Of a DNA stretch of 64,000 bases, positions 26,421 to 34,720 are shown piece after piece. Under the pieces are notes generated by a model. That model had not been told where the DNA came from, did not search any database, and saw only the letters and a list, made by a program, of their open reading frames with translations. The DNA is from CAYRWR01 sp964537555 (GTDB lineage Bacteria > Spirochaetota > Brevinematia > Brevinematales > CAYRWR01), in contig CAZIAD010000002.1 of assembly GCA_964537555.1 (NCBI GenBank), positions 108,919-172,918 of the forward strand, in the 5' to 3' direction. Every line of letters begins with the position of its first letter. Positions within the stretch are counted from its first letter, which is position 1. A program made the position numbers and the translations under genes.

Positions 26421-27622
26421 TCCGGTACCACCACAGCGTTAGTCTTCTGTAAAAGTATAGTCTTTTGCTTGATTGCCTCTTCTTTTAGCTCCAGTAAGCG
26501 GGCCTTGATCTCCAGGAGGCGGCGCAGCCGGTCTATCTCTTCCTGGTGCAGTTCCATCTGGGATCTTTTGTTATCTATTTTAAGCTGTTCTGTATCCAGC
26601 ACTTTGACCTTCTGAGTGAGGACCGTCATATTGGTAAGGCTTTGATAATTGGTCTGGATAATGTTCTGAAAATTAGTCCTGACCAGTATCTGAGTCTGTA
26701 CCTGGGCCTGATTGAGCACTGTAGTCTGCCCGGTTTCAGGTATTTCCCGGGTATCATCATACTGTGAGACTGGGATATCTATTTTTTTGACGGGGGTCAG
26801 CTTCAGGCCTTCCACCTTACCCCGGACCGGGAACACCTCTTCCTCTACTGCCTGGGGCTGTATCACAATTTTCTGGGGCTTTTTGTTGATCTTCTCAGGC
26901 TGAGTCACAGGCTCCTGCTCTTCCTGCAAGGGCTGGATGATGCGTGTCTGCTGGGGCTGAATATCCTTTTGAGGCAGGACCTCTTCCTGGACTTCGTCCA
27001 GATCTGCCCAATCCTGTTGATGGTTAATAGTCTGATTGACTTCGCTAGTCTCCAGGGGCAGGGTCTTGACGACTGTGTTTTGGGCTTCCGGCTGGGCCGG
27101 GCGGGCATACCGGGCATAGGGACTTAAGGGATGTTCCCGAAGCAGGATATTGTACCAGATGCGGGATTGATCGGGATAGCCTTTTTTATCATAGGACTGG
27201 CCCATCATAAACAGGACTGCATCGGTCTTTTTACTTCCCGGGTAGTATTGTAAAAACTGCTTCATAACATTGATGGCATTGGCATATTTTGACTGGTCAA
27301 AATAACTCTTGGACACTCCATACAGGGCCAGTTCTTTTTGAGAATCGCTAGGTGCCTGTTTATACAGCTCTTTAAAATAGGTCATGGCTCTCTGGGGCTG
27401 ATGGGCAAACTGGTAGGATAATCCGGTGTAATAGAGGGAGATCTCGAAGTACGAGGAATCCTGGTAGCGGGAGATGATCTTTTTAAACTCTTCAGCTGCC
27501 TCGTTATAGCGTTCATCATTGAACAGTCTTTTGCCCAGTTCATAAGTAGCTTTATCCAGAGAAGAGGCAGACATTAATAATGCCGCTGTGAACAGGCTAA
27601 AAACGATCCTTTTTGCATTCAT
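26417..27622 (-). CDS. Exported TPR protein with C-terminal coiled coil (YbgF/BamD-like)
   Basis: A 402-residue exported protein. The signal peptide is MNAKRIVFSLFTAALLMSASS. TPR-type helices follow at about residues 25-165 (YELGKRLFNDERYNEAAEEFKKI, ALYGVSKSYFDQSKYANAI, LFMMGQSYDKKGYPDQSRI), the pattern of YbgF/CpoB and BamD proteins. A long Gln/Pro-rich low-complexity linker (about 170-300) leads to a Thr/Asn-rich stretch and a coiled coil to the end. ATG 27622 follows AAGGGAG at 9 nt. It is the first gene of the cheB operon with a good sigma-70 promoter. An envelope-organising role is inference. Confidence 0.75.
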   Translation of the reverse strand: MNAKRIVFSLFTAALLMSASSLDKATYELGKRLFNDERYNEAAEEFKKIISRYQDSSYFEISLYYTGLSYQFAHQPQRAMTYFKELYKQAPSDSQKELALYGVSKSYFDQSKYANAINVMKQFLQYYPGSKKTDAVLFMMGQSYDKKGYPDQSRIWYNILLREHPLSPYARYARPAQPEAQNTVVKTLPLETSEVNQTINHQQDWADLDEVQEEVLPQKDIQPQQTRIIQPLQEEQEPVTQPEKINKKPQKIVIQPQAVEEEVFPVRGKVEGLKLTPVKKIDIPVSQYDDTREIPETGQTTVLNQAQVQTQILVRTNFQNIIQTNYQSLTNMTVLTQKVKVLDTEQLKIDNKRSQMELHQEEIDRLRRLLEIKARLLELKEEAIKQKTILLQKTNAVVVPE

Positions 27623-27650
27623 CAAAAATACTCCCTTTGTGTCTAAGTAT

Positions 27651-27679
27651 ATTATAGTATTACTATTATCGATATTCAA
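27651..27679 (-). promoter_or_regulatory. Sigma-70-type promoter of the TPR-cheB operon
   Basis: On the minus strand TTGAAT (27679-27674) and TATAAT (27656-27651) are 17 bp apart, giving a start near 27644 and a leader of about 20 nt before ATG 27622. Confidence 0.7.
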
Positions 27680-27787
27680 GGGGTCATAAGTTAAATTATT
27701 GAAATAGCATGAAAAAACTGGAATTAGCAGAAAATGTGGGTTATAATCTTTTAAAATACCTACATTTATACCAACAAGGAGATGGAT

Positions 27788-29014
27788 GTGATAGCATTAC
27801 CTTTTAAGGCAGTGAGACCTGATCCCCAATATATAGAGAAAGTCAATGTGCCTCCCTATGATGTGGTCAACGCAGAAGATGTGGCCCGCTTCACTAAAGA
27901 CAACCCCTTTTCCTTTTTCCATGTGACCCGGGCTGATGTAGAAATGCCCGGATATGATGAGCATGGAGATGAAGTATATGCCAGAGCCAGAGAAAATTTT
28001 GATAAACTGCTTCAGGACAAGATCCTGCTGGAAGATGAGGAAGCCCATTATTTTGTCTATTCCCAGACCTGGAAAGGCAAGACACGGGTAGGCATCATTA
28101 CTTCTGTGGCAGTAGATGAATATGAAAACAACACTATAAAAAAACATGAGCTGACCCGCCCTGACAAGGAAGAGGACCGCACCAAACTGCTGCTTACTCT
28201 GGAATTCAACCCGGGGCCGGTGTTTATGCTGTTTAAAGACCAGCCCGGCTATGAGGCCATCGTGAATGAAGTCATGAAAGAAGCCCCCACCTATGCCTTT
28301 ACCGATGAAAACAGTGTGGAAAACAAAGTCTGGCCCACCCACTCCCGGCACAATACCGCCCTCAAGGCCTATTTTGAAAAAATGGACGCCTTTTATATCG
28401 CGGACGGCCACCATCGTGCGGCAGCAGCAGCCAATGGCAGAAGCATCCTCAAAGCCAAGAATCCCTCTCATACCGGAAAAGAAGACTACAATTACTTCAT
28501 GGCCGTACTCTTTCCCGCTTCACAGCTCAGTATCCTGTCCTATAACCGGGTAGTCATAGACCTGGGATTTGAAAGCGAAAAAGACTTTCTGAAGCAGGTC
28601 AGTAAAAGTTTTGAAGTGGATGTCACTAAAAAATATGAGCCTGATCACAAGGGAGAGATCATCGTCTTTCTGCAAAGCGGCCGTTATGCCCTAACCCCGC
28701 ATGCCGATAGTTATGATACACATGATGCAGTAGCCTCTCTGGATGTATCAGTTTTACAGAAAAATCTGCTGGAACCCATCCTGAAAATAGAAGATATCCG
28801 CACTTCCAAAAACATCGCCTTTGTGGGCGGTATCAAAGGGCCCCAGGCCCTGGAGAAGATGGTAGAAGAGGGGAAAGCCCAGGTCGGGTTCGCCCTTTAC
28901 CCTGTGGACATCAATGATCTCATCCGTATATCCGATGAGAATAAGATCATGCCTCCCAAATCCACCTGGTTTGAGCCCAAGCTGCGCTCCGGGATAGCGG
29001 TCCACCGGATTTAA
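27788..29014 (+). CDS. DUF1015 family protein
   Basis: A 408-residue cytoplasmic protein of the DUF1015 family, which is widespread in anaerobes and of unknown biochemical role. The characteristic N-terminus IALPFKAVRPDP is followed by VNVPPYDVVNAEDVARF, NPFSFFHVTRAD, and the highly conserved AFYIADGHHRAAAA near residue 200. GTG 27788 is preferred: AAGGAG lies 7 nt upstream and the protein then begins like other family members. The ATG at 27782 would abut the ribosome site. A TATAAT-type -10 lies at 27742-27747. It stands alone, just left of the repeat region. Confidence 0.9.
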   Translation: MIALPFKAVRPDPQYIEKVNVPPYDVVNAEDVARFTKDNPFSFFHVTRADVEMPGYDEHGDEVYARARENFDKLLQDKILLEDEEAHYFVYSQTWKGKTRVGIITSVAVDEYENNTIKKHELTRPDKEEDRTKLLLTLEFNPGPVFMLFKDQPGYEAIVNEVMKEAPTYAFTDENSVENKVWPTHSRHNTALKAYFEKMDAFYIADGHHRAAAAANGRSILKAKNPSHTGKEDYNYFMAVLFPASQLSILSYNRVVIDLGFESEKDFLKQVSKSFEVDVTKKYEPDHKGEIIVFLQSGRYALTPHADSYDTHDAVASLDVSVLQKNLLEPILKIEDIRTSKNIAFVGGIKGPQALEKMVEEGKAQVGFALYPVDINDLIRISDENKIMPPKSTWFEPKLRSGIAVHRI

Positions 29015-29198
29015 TAGATCACCCTTTTTGACATGATCACTGTCATGACTCACTTCGATTTCCAGTATTAATCCACCTGTACCTCTCGGCATGATCCATG
29101 ACATAGGCTGCCATCTGGTGCCTGGGCCAGCGTTGACCAGAAGTCCAGGGCTTGCCGGATGCGGTTGCAGGCTGGAGTAACCTGGCGTTCTTAGCAAT

Positions 29199-29327
29199 GT
29201 CTATGGTCATTGTCACCCTGAGTCTCTACCCTATACTGTACACCACTATCGAAGGGGATTTCCCCTGTCGGCGGGATCGATGGCATGGGCTGCCACCGAA
29301 TGCCTGGGCCAGCGAGAGCTGGCGGGC
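29199..29327 (+). repeat. 129-bp direct repeat, copy 1
   Basis: Begins GTCTATGGTCATTGTCACC and ends GAGAGCTGGCGGGC. Copy 2 lies 461 bp downstream with about 95% identity by eye. Confidence 0.9.
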
Positions 29328-29625
29328 GGCGGCATTTCTTTTATCCAGGGCCACAAAAGAAACGCCTGGCAAAGAAAAACGCCCTTCTGTTGGTGCGACT
29401 TTAGTGCCTCACCTCGCGAAATGTCTGCCGGGGCTTAGCAGTTCAATGTGCCGGGCGGGCTGAATGGCCGGAGGCTGGGTTTAGGCTTGGGTAGGTCAGC
29501 CCTGGGAGGCGTATTATGGGGTGCACATTGAGGAGAAGAGCAAGCAGACTTCGGCGGAGAAGGGGGGCTTGGTGGGGTTGGAGATTTTGTGTCTGTTTGA
29601 GGGTTAAGGGCTCTCTGAGTGCGTG
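29270..29625. repeat. Long inverted repeat, left arm
   Basis: Runs from GGCATGGGCTGCCACCGAAT through CCAGGGCCACAAAAGAAACG and CGAAATGTCTGC to GATTTTGTGTCTGTTTGAG. The reverse complement of 32020-32400 aligns along most of its length with scattered substitutions and small indels. Confidence 0.85.
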
Positions 29626-29659
29626 AGCAGTCAGGGGTAGCCCGGTGTTTTTTACACAA

Positions 29660-29788
29660 GTCTATGGTCACTGTCACCCTGAGTCTCTACCCTATACTGT
29701 ACACCACTACCGAAGGGGCTTTCCCCTGTCGGCGGGATCGATGGCATGGGCTGCCACCACTTGCCTGGGCCAGCGAGAGCTGGCGGGC
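29660..29788 (+). repeat. 129-bp direct repeat, copy 2
   Basis: Same unit as 29199-29327. The differences include CAT/CAC near the start and GAA/ACT near CTGCCACC. After it the sequence leaves the repeat at the CTACGGCGAGG junction. Confidence 0.9.
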
Positions 29789-29894
29789 TACGGCGAGGAA
29801 GTGAGGCTGGGCGGGGTTGAAGGTATTTTGACTGGACAGGGAATATGAATTATACTATTTGACTTCGATTTACCGAAAATATAAGTATGTTTGC

Positions 29895-29922
29895 TTGCAA
29901 TTGTTGTTAAAAATGCTAATAT
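29895..29922 (+). promoter_or_regulatory. Promoter of the antitoxin-like/GNAT pair
   Basis: TTGCAA (29895-29900), 16 bp, TAATAT (29917-29922). The AGGAG ribosome site and ATG of the small gene follow at 29942-29955. Confidence 0.45.
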
Positions 29923-29952
29923 ATAGAGGTTAAGTTCATATAGGAGTATTAG

Positions 29953-30120
29953 ATGGCCATGGAGATCATGCCTACCCCCGTTCTCAAGGGTAATGAAGCT
30001 AAAAAATTTCACGAAGAAGCTAGTGCCAATGTACATGCATCTGTATCAAAAGAAGAACTTCAGGATTGTATCAGTTCATTTCTTAATGTTTTAAGTACAG
30101 ATAAAAATCATCAGTTATAA
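29953..30120 (+). CDS. Small antitoxin-like protein (55 aa) upstream of a GNAT gene
   Basis: A 55-residue acidic protein beginning MAMEIMPTPVLKGNEAKKF, then HEEASANVHASVSKEE, ending with a short hydrophobic helix. AGGAG lies 6 nt upstream of the ATG, and the TAA overlaps the ATG of the GNAT gene by 1 nt (TAATG), the coupling expected of toxin-antitoxin pairs. The PTPVLKGNEAKKF start resembles short partner proteins encoded before GNAT or PIN genes in other bacteria. That comparison is from memory of the pattern and not verified. No ribbon-helix-helix motif is obvious. Confidence 0.65.
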   Translation: MAMEIMPTPVLKGNEAKKFHEEASANVHASVSKEELQDCISSFLNVLSTDKNHQL

Positions 30121-30725
30121 TGCCTCTTTCTATCTCAGACCTGGAATTCCATACTTTAAAACCGGATCAACAAGTCAGCTTTAGCTGCGGTAATAATAAA
30201 TTTGAGCAGGACCTGAATGAGTACTTCAGCCAGGATGCTGAAATACATCAGAAAGAAATGCTATCCAAGACTTATTACTGGTCCTATAAAGATGATATCA
30301 TTGCTATGGTCAGCTTACTGAATGATGATGTGAAACTGGACGAAGACTGTGCGGATCAGCCACGGTGCCACTATTCTACCTAGCCCGCTGTTAAAATCGG
30401 ACGATTGGGTGTGAATGTCGATTATCGAGGTAATAGGATTGGAGCTCAGATCGTCAACTTTATCAAGGTCTTCTTTATTTTAAAAAATAAAACTGGATGC
30501 AGATACTTGACCGTGGACGCCTATAAAAAACCCAAGGTCTTGAAGTTCTATATGAATCATTGCGGATTTAAATCCCTATCTGATTTTGAATCTTATCACT
30601 CTACCCGGCCTTTATATTTTGATCTGATCAAGCTGAGGAACGCCATCCTTCAGGATGAAGATGCTAAGTCCCGCATTAGCCGGGAGTTCGAGAAGCGGTA
30701 TCAAATGATACCGATGTTTGATTAG
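30120..30725 (+). pseudogene. GNAT acetyltransferase (putative toxin) interrupted by an in-frame amber codon
   Basis: A continuous reading frame of 201 codons encodes a GNAT protein but carries a TAG at 30381-30383 (codon 88). Upstream is MPLSISDLEFHTLKPDQQV and CGNNKFEQDLNEYF; downstream, in the same frame, is AVKIGRLGVNVDYRGNRIGAQIV. That is the acetyl-CoA-binding V-x(n)-Q/R-x-x-G-x-G/A region, with the usual preceding KIGRLGV strand. Family members read through this position, so the stop truncates the protein before the acetyl-CoA site. The first half could still be made as an 87-residue fragment. Translational coupling to the antitoxin-like gene is intact. Confidence 0.8.
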
Positions 30726-31113
30726 GACGGACTCTCCCTGACGGCAGATGTCGGTGCATGGGCTGCCATAGCCTGCCTGGGCCGGTGTCTACCGTGAGTC
30801 CAGGGCTTCCCGGATGCGTTAGCAGTCAGGGGTAGCCCGGGGTTTTTACATGAAACTAAGGTCAGTGTCACCCTGCAGTTGGATTGCCAGATCCAGCTCA
30901 CAAAACTCTTTGGATTAAGTTTTAAACCCGCTGTTCAATTCAGGATCTCCCCGGTGGGCATCATGTACGACTCTTTTTATTTTACCTTTTCCTATACCTG
31001 TGACTGGGATATCTTTTAGCACCACTACATAGAGATTTAGCTATACTCAAAGACTTGAGTATTAAAAGAGGCATTATTATAATCAAATCAGCCATATTCA
31101 GAGGGAGAAATAT
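30726..31113. repeat. Repeat-derived intergenic stretch
   Basis: About 390 bp without a gene. Bases about 30750-30880 are a diverged third copy of the repeat seen at 29120-29220 and 29600-29680: GCATGGGCTGCCATAGCCTG, GTCCAGGGCTTCCCGGATGCG, CAGTCAGGGGTAGCCCGG, GTCAGTGTCACCCTG. The remainder is unremarkable; it probably includes the promoter of the 195-residue membrane protein. Confidence 0.7.
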
Positions 31114-31701
31114 ATGTTAAAATCCACACAGCTGATAATAATTCTACTGGGGCTGGCCCTGGCTCTCATCATCCTGGGCCTGGAAAAAGGGAAAGTGGCC
31201 CTCAAAAGCGGAAAAAGCCCGATCACACTAAGCCTGGAGGAGATTCAGGAAACAGGAGTGAGCTCCTCCTGGGTTAAGATAGGCCCTCATAAAGTAGACT
31301 GGGATAAAGTACTGATCAGCTACGCAGATACTGGCTACCCTGAAAAAAAGATATCTTCTGTGATCTATCCTCTGCGCTCCGTGGAAAGCGGCCATGAGTG
31401 GAAAGATGTGGCCCATATAGTCCTGGTCCGCAGTGAAGCCTATAGCTATGCATCCCGGATGGAGAAAGGAATCACAGTAATGAGTAACCTGGAAGGGATA
31501 TTCTCCGGATCCTTAAAGAGCTATGCCCGGACCCTCAAAGCAGAGCTGACCAGCACCTATCCTGACCTGGACCTGGAAAAAGTCCTGTTGTTTCATGAAG
31601 GTCACAAACCATCTTCCCTGGGAGCAATACTGATGCTGGCCGGCGGGTTATTGTGCGGTATTCTGGGGTTATTATTGATACTATCATCCGGTCGAAAATA
31701 A
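31114..31701 (+). CDS. Two-TM membrane protein, unknown function
   Basis: A 195-residue protein. An N-terminal membrane helix (residues 7-22, LIIILLGLALALIILG) and a C-terminal one (residues 168-190, LGAILMLAGGLLCGILGLLLIL) enclose about 140 soluble residues rich in beta strands (VDWDKVLISYADTGYPEKKI, DVAHIVLVRSEAYSYA). GAGGGAG precedes the ATG. The gene is intact although it lies between the repeat arms. I do not recognise a family; a membrane-anchored envelope protein is the most that can be said. Confidence 0.7.
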   Translation: MLKSTQLIIILLGLALALIILGLEKGKVALKSGKSPITLSLEEIQETGVSSSWVKIGPHKVDWDKVLISYADTGYPEKKISSVIYPLRSVESGHEWKDVAHIVLVRSEAYSYASRMEKGITVMSNLEGIFSGSLKSYARTLKAELTSTYPDLDLEKVLLFHEGHKPSSLGAILMLAGGLLCGILGLLLILSSGRK

Positions 31702-31740
31702 GCAGCCTTATAGGCCATTTTTAATATATAACTGCACTAT

Positions 31741-32100
31741 TTCCCCGCCGGATTAGTCACTAGTCAATAGTCGATAGTAGGCACTGTCTCTTAAGTCCAA
31801 GCCCTAACTCTCAAACAGATACAAAATCTGCAACCCCACCAAACTCTACTTCCCCGCCGAAGGCTGACCGATTAGTCACTAGTCTATAGTCAATAGTAGG
31901 CACTATCTTTTAAGTCCGAGCCCTAACTCTCAAACAGATACAAAATCTGCAACCCCACCAAACTCTACTTCCCCGCCGAAGGCTGCCGGATTAGTCACTA
32001 GTCTATAATCAATAGTCGATAGTAGGCACTGTCTCTTAAGTCCGAGCCCTAATACTCAAACAGATACAAAATATGTAACCCAACCAAGCCCTAATTCCCC
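31741..32100 (+). repeat. Three tandem copies of a 119-bp unit
   Basis: GATTAGTCACTAGTC recurs at 31751, 31870 and 31989, and TTCCCCGCCG at 31741, 31850 and 31969, so the later period is exactly 119 bp. Within each unit, CTAGTC.ATAGTC.ATAGTAGG is itself made of short TAGTC/ATAGT repeats that vary in number. The third copy is the most diverged and runs into the inverted arm. Not a CRISPR: the whole unit is repeated, with no unique spacers. Confidence 0.85.
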
Positions 32101-32400
32101 TCCGAAGTCTGCCTGCTCTTCTCCGCATGGTGCGCCCCACTCTACACCCCAGCAGGGCTTACTTACCCTATATTGTACCCAGCCACAGGCCATTAAGCCC
32201 GCCCTGCACCATGCAGCTAAACCCCCGCAGACATTTCGAGGGGTGAGGCCCTAAAGTCCCACCGACCAGAGGGCCTTTTTCTTTGCCAGGCGTTTCTTTT
32301 GTGGCCCTGGACAAAAGAAATGCCGCCGCCCGCCAGCTATCGCTGGCATAGGCATTCGGTGGCAGCCTATGCACCCACACCCACCGTCAGGTGAAGACCG
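32020..32400. repeat. Long inverted repeat, right arm
   Basis: The reverse complement aligns to 29270-29625: GCTGCCACCGAATGCCTATG, GCCAGCGATAGCTGGCGGG, CCAGGGCCACAAAAGAAACG, GCCTGGCAAAGAAAAAG, CGAAATGTCTGCGGGGG, CAGACTTCGG. The arms are about 2.4 kb apart and enclose the antitoxin-like/GNAT pair and the 195-residue membrane protein gene. Confidence 0.85.
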
Positions 32401-32420
32401 GGCGGCACCCAATCCTCAGC

Positions 32421-33212
32421 TCACTCGATATACTGCGTCATATAGCTAAGTCTGCCATCCTGGTAATGCCAGATGCGATAACTGGCCTGACGCTTCCAGT
32501 AAGCCGCTACCGAGGGTGCCACATAGACCGGGACACTCCCCAGCCAGTGCTGCTCGGCCCGGTGAAAGTGCCCCGCAAATATCCCCTGCACCGGGTATCG
32601 ACTGATCAGCTCCCTGAAGGGAGCCAGCTTTTGGGGAGGCCAGCTGTCATGGAAGCTGTTCTGATAGAAGTCAGTAGTGGGGGGAGAGTGCAGAAAGAGG
32701 AGCACCGGCTCCTGTCCCGCCTGCTGCAGAGACTGCTCCAGCCAGGCCAGAGGCTCATATCCTGTGATGTCCAGACCGCCCCCGTGCCAGGGCTCATCGT
32801 ACCAGAAGATACAGCTCACCCCATGGTACTGCACTGTATAATAGGCTTTTCCAAAGTACTTTTTGTAAAGTTTATACATAATGTCCTTTTTCTGAGGCCG
32901 GATGTCGTGGTTACCGGGCAGGACATGAAGGGGCACCTGGAGCCGCTTCAGCTCATCCAGGCCGGCCTGCATAACTTCTGGGTCTTCGATATTTTCCGAT
33001 GTGAGGTCCCCCGTGACAGCTACAAACTCTATTTTCATGGGCAGGTGATTTATATAGGTCACTATCTTTCTGAGAGACTTGATATGCTTGTCGGGCCCGA
33101 AATGGGTGTCGGTGACCTGAACGAAGTAAAAGTCATTAGTTACTGCTCCGGCCCTGGGCCAGCCCGCCATTATAAATATACTTAAAATGATGAGTACGAT
33201 GGATTTTTTCAT
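32421..33212 (-). CDS. Exported metallophosphoesterase
   Basis: A 263-residue calcineurin-like phosphoesterase with a signal peptide (MKKSIVLIILSIFIMAGWP). The five metal-binding motifs are present in order: QVTDTHFGP (DxH), AVTGDLTS (GDxx), VLPGNHDIRP (GNHD), LFLHSPP (H), and FAGHFHRAE (GHxH). These bind two metals and hydrolyse phosphomono- or diesters. The substrate is unknown, but a periplasmic location is expected. ATG 33212 follows GGAGGA at 6 nt; an upstream in-frame codon at 33227 is less likely. It directly adjoins the repeat arm, which ends about 20 bp past the stop. Confidence 0.9.
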   Translation of the reverse strand: MKKSIVLIILSIFIMAGWPRAGAVTNDFYFVQVTDTHFGPDKHIKSLRKIVTYINHLPMKIEFVAVTGDLTSENIEDPEVMQAGLDELKRLQVPLHVLPGNHDIRPQKKDIMYKLYKKYFGKAYYTVQYHGVSCIFWYDEPWHGGGLDITGYEPLAWLEQSLQQAGQEPVLLFLHSPPTTDFYQNSFHDSWPPQKLAPFRELISRYPVQGIFAGHFHRAEQHWLGSVPVYVAPSVAAYWKRQASYRIWHYQDGRLSYMTQYIE

Positions 33213-33432
33213 GATAGTCCTCCTCAATATGCAGTATTATAGATTTGGATATACTGAATGTAAAGGACAGGAGTTACAGCTGTGTTCATACCAATGCATA
33301 GTTAAAGCATCAACTATCCCCTCCTCACTAAGTATCAGGACCAGCTCCAGTATAAAACTCCGGGGAAAAGACTGAAAAGTAGAGAAAAAAAAATATCAGG
33401 GTTACAATAATTAAAATCCCGGGAGGCCATGG

Positions 33433-34005
33433 GTGCATGACAGCGATCTCATACCCGACAATGTGGACAGGGGAGAGGCTTTAAAGAAAGGCTATGACCA
33501 GACCGCCCCCTTCTATGACCTGCAGTACAAGGACTTTCAGATCCCCAAATACCAGGAAGCTCTGAGACTGCTGCCCCTTCCTATAAAAGATATGGATAAA
33601 GTACTGGATCATGGGTGCGGTACAGGCCTGTTTTTTGAATACCTCCGGAAACAACAAGCCCTGCCTCATGAGCTGATCGGCCTGGATTATTCCCCCGGGA
33701 TGCTGGAGAATGCACGAGCCAGGGGAATGACAGTCATAGAAGGGACCATAGAGTCTCTTCCCTTTGAAGACAATAGTTTTGACGGGGTGTTCTCCTTCAC
33801 TGTGCTGCGTATCATACAACAGGATGAGCCTCGGATCATCGGAGAGATAGCCCGGGTCTTAAAGAAAGGGGGCTATTGCGCCCTCTCTCTGCTCATAGAC
33901 TTTAGAGACCGGGAGCTGGCCGGAGTCCTGGCCTCCCATGGCCTGAATGTGCTGTCTTTTGAATATGTGGGCCAGGATATGATGTTTATATGCCGGAAGG
34001 GATGA
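33433..34005 (+). CDS. SAM-dependent methyltransferase (Methyltransf_11 type)
   Basis: A 190-residue class I methyltransferase. Motif I VLDHGCGTGLFFEYL lies near residue 55, the acidic loop is GLDYSPGMLENAR near 75, motif II is IESLPFEDNSFDGVFSF near 100, and motif III is VLKKGGYCALSLL near 155. The N-terminal GYDQTAPFYDLQYKDFQ is typical of UbiE-like small-molecule methyltransferases. The C-terminus is short. The start is GTG with GGGAGG 6 nt upstream. The substrate is unknown. It stands alone with divergent and intergenic DNA on both sides. Confidence 0.85.
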   Translation: MHDSDLIPDNVDRGEALKKGYDQTAPFYDLQYKDFQIPKYQEALRLLPLPIKDMDKVLDHGCGTGLFFEYLRKQQALPHELIGLDYSPGMLENARARGMTVIEGTIESLPFEDNSFDGVFSFTVLRIIQQDEPRIIGEIARVLKKGGYCALSLLIDFRDRELAGVLASHGLNVLSFEYVGQDMMFICRKG

Positions 34006-34720
34006 TGTATCAGGATACATTTCCCATAGCCTGAGTCGGGGATCTTAAGTAAGTCCTCAGAGGCCCTCACCCCAGTCAATTTATTTTAGCCCTTCCCTCA
34101 GACAACTGTCAATACACATAACCCTGTCCCTGGATGAATCCAAACGAGCATGTTCCCTCTGACCCGGGTTATTATCCAGGACTCTGGACAGCCTGTGTTT
34201 ACGGATACTGTCACCACCAGGCCCTAAAAAAAGCAGGGTATCGACAATCTAGGATAAAGGTGTATCAGGACCCGGTAGCCTCATCCCATAAAGTAAGCCA
34301 GCCTGGTGAGAGGGTAGCCTGGCCACCCTGTACTGAAGTATTCAGTCTGATCACCCTGTCCGGCAGGCAGCGAGAGGGAGAACTGGAGAGCCCGGAGAGG
34401 GGCTGCCACCTGGGAGCGGGACTTTGAGGGCCAGGGACCGGTATCGGTCAAAAAACAGGCTTTGAATGTAAGCTAATGGGCCGGGCCCCAGTTGGGGAAC
34501 TCAGCCCCTAAGCCTTTTATTGACAAGCACTTAAGATGGCTAAAAAATATTCACTTTCGGGTCAAAATGACCTATTTGCCTAATTTTTAATCACTTTAAA
34601 AAAAATAAATGCACACAATATTTGCATTTTATTTCAGAGTTTAGTAATATATTTATACTCAGTTTGCATGTAATAAAGCACACTGGGAATATAGTGTAAA
34701 TAATCGCAAGGAGAGAAAAT
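34006..34720. other. 715-bp intergenic region upstream of glnN
   Basis: No credible gene: a short ORF at 34134-34427 has no ribosome site and no recognisable composition. Bases 34006-34520 have some GC-rich local inverted sequence (near 34480-34505, GGGCCGGGCCCC and GGGGAACTCAGCCCC). Bases 34540-34720 become AT-rich and hold the likely glnN promoter, with TTGCAT (34664-34669), 17 bp, GAATAT (34687-34692). I looked for a sigma-54 site and found none with correct spacing. Confidence 0.6.

Larger units (their letters stand above)
29015..29952. repeat. Gene-free repeat region, left side of accessory island
   Basis: About 940 bp with no credible gene; short ORFs here translate repeat DNA. It contains two direct copies of a 129-bp unit (29199-29327 and 29660-29788) differing at about six positions. 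A long segment (about 29270-29625) recurs inverted at 32020-32400. Fragments such as GTCCAGGGCTT and CAGTCAGGGGTAGCCCGG recur again near 30790-30835. The last 60 bp hold the promoter of the antitoxin-like gene. Confidence 0.85.

Noticed and set aside
27660..27705. Second sigma-28-like promoter before the TPR-cheB operon (ATCGATAA near the -10 position)
   Set aside because: The -10 core deviates, the spacing to the upstream TTTAA is too long, and a better sigma-70 promoter overlaps it.
29152..29848. Several 60-100 codon open frames in the repeat region, also 32168-32380
   Set aside because: They translate the same repeat unit in several frames (FLLSRATKETPGKEK-like peptides), with no ribosome sites; such repeat-borne frames are often misannotated as genes.
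31741..32100. Possible CRISPR array
   Set aside because: The whole 119-bp unit is repeated; there is no short repeat with unique equal-length spacers and no cas gene.
32391..33185. 264-codon open frame opposite the phosphoesterase gene
   Set aside because: The minus strand carries all five phosphoesterase metal motifs and a signal peptide; the antisense reading has none.
34134..34427. 97-codon open frame upstream of glnN
   Set aside because: No ribosome-binding site, no recognisable protein pattern, and it lies in a stretch that looks like decayed intergenic DNA.
34605..34640. Sigma-54-like site before glnN (TGCACACAATATTTGCA)
   Set aside because: It lacks the essential GG of the -24 element and the spacing is two bases too long; a sigma-70-type pair further down is a better choice.
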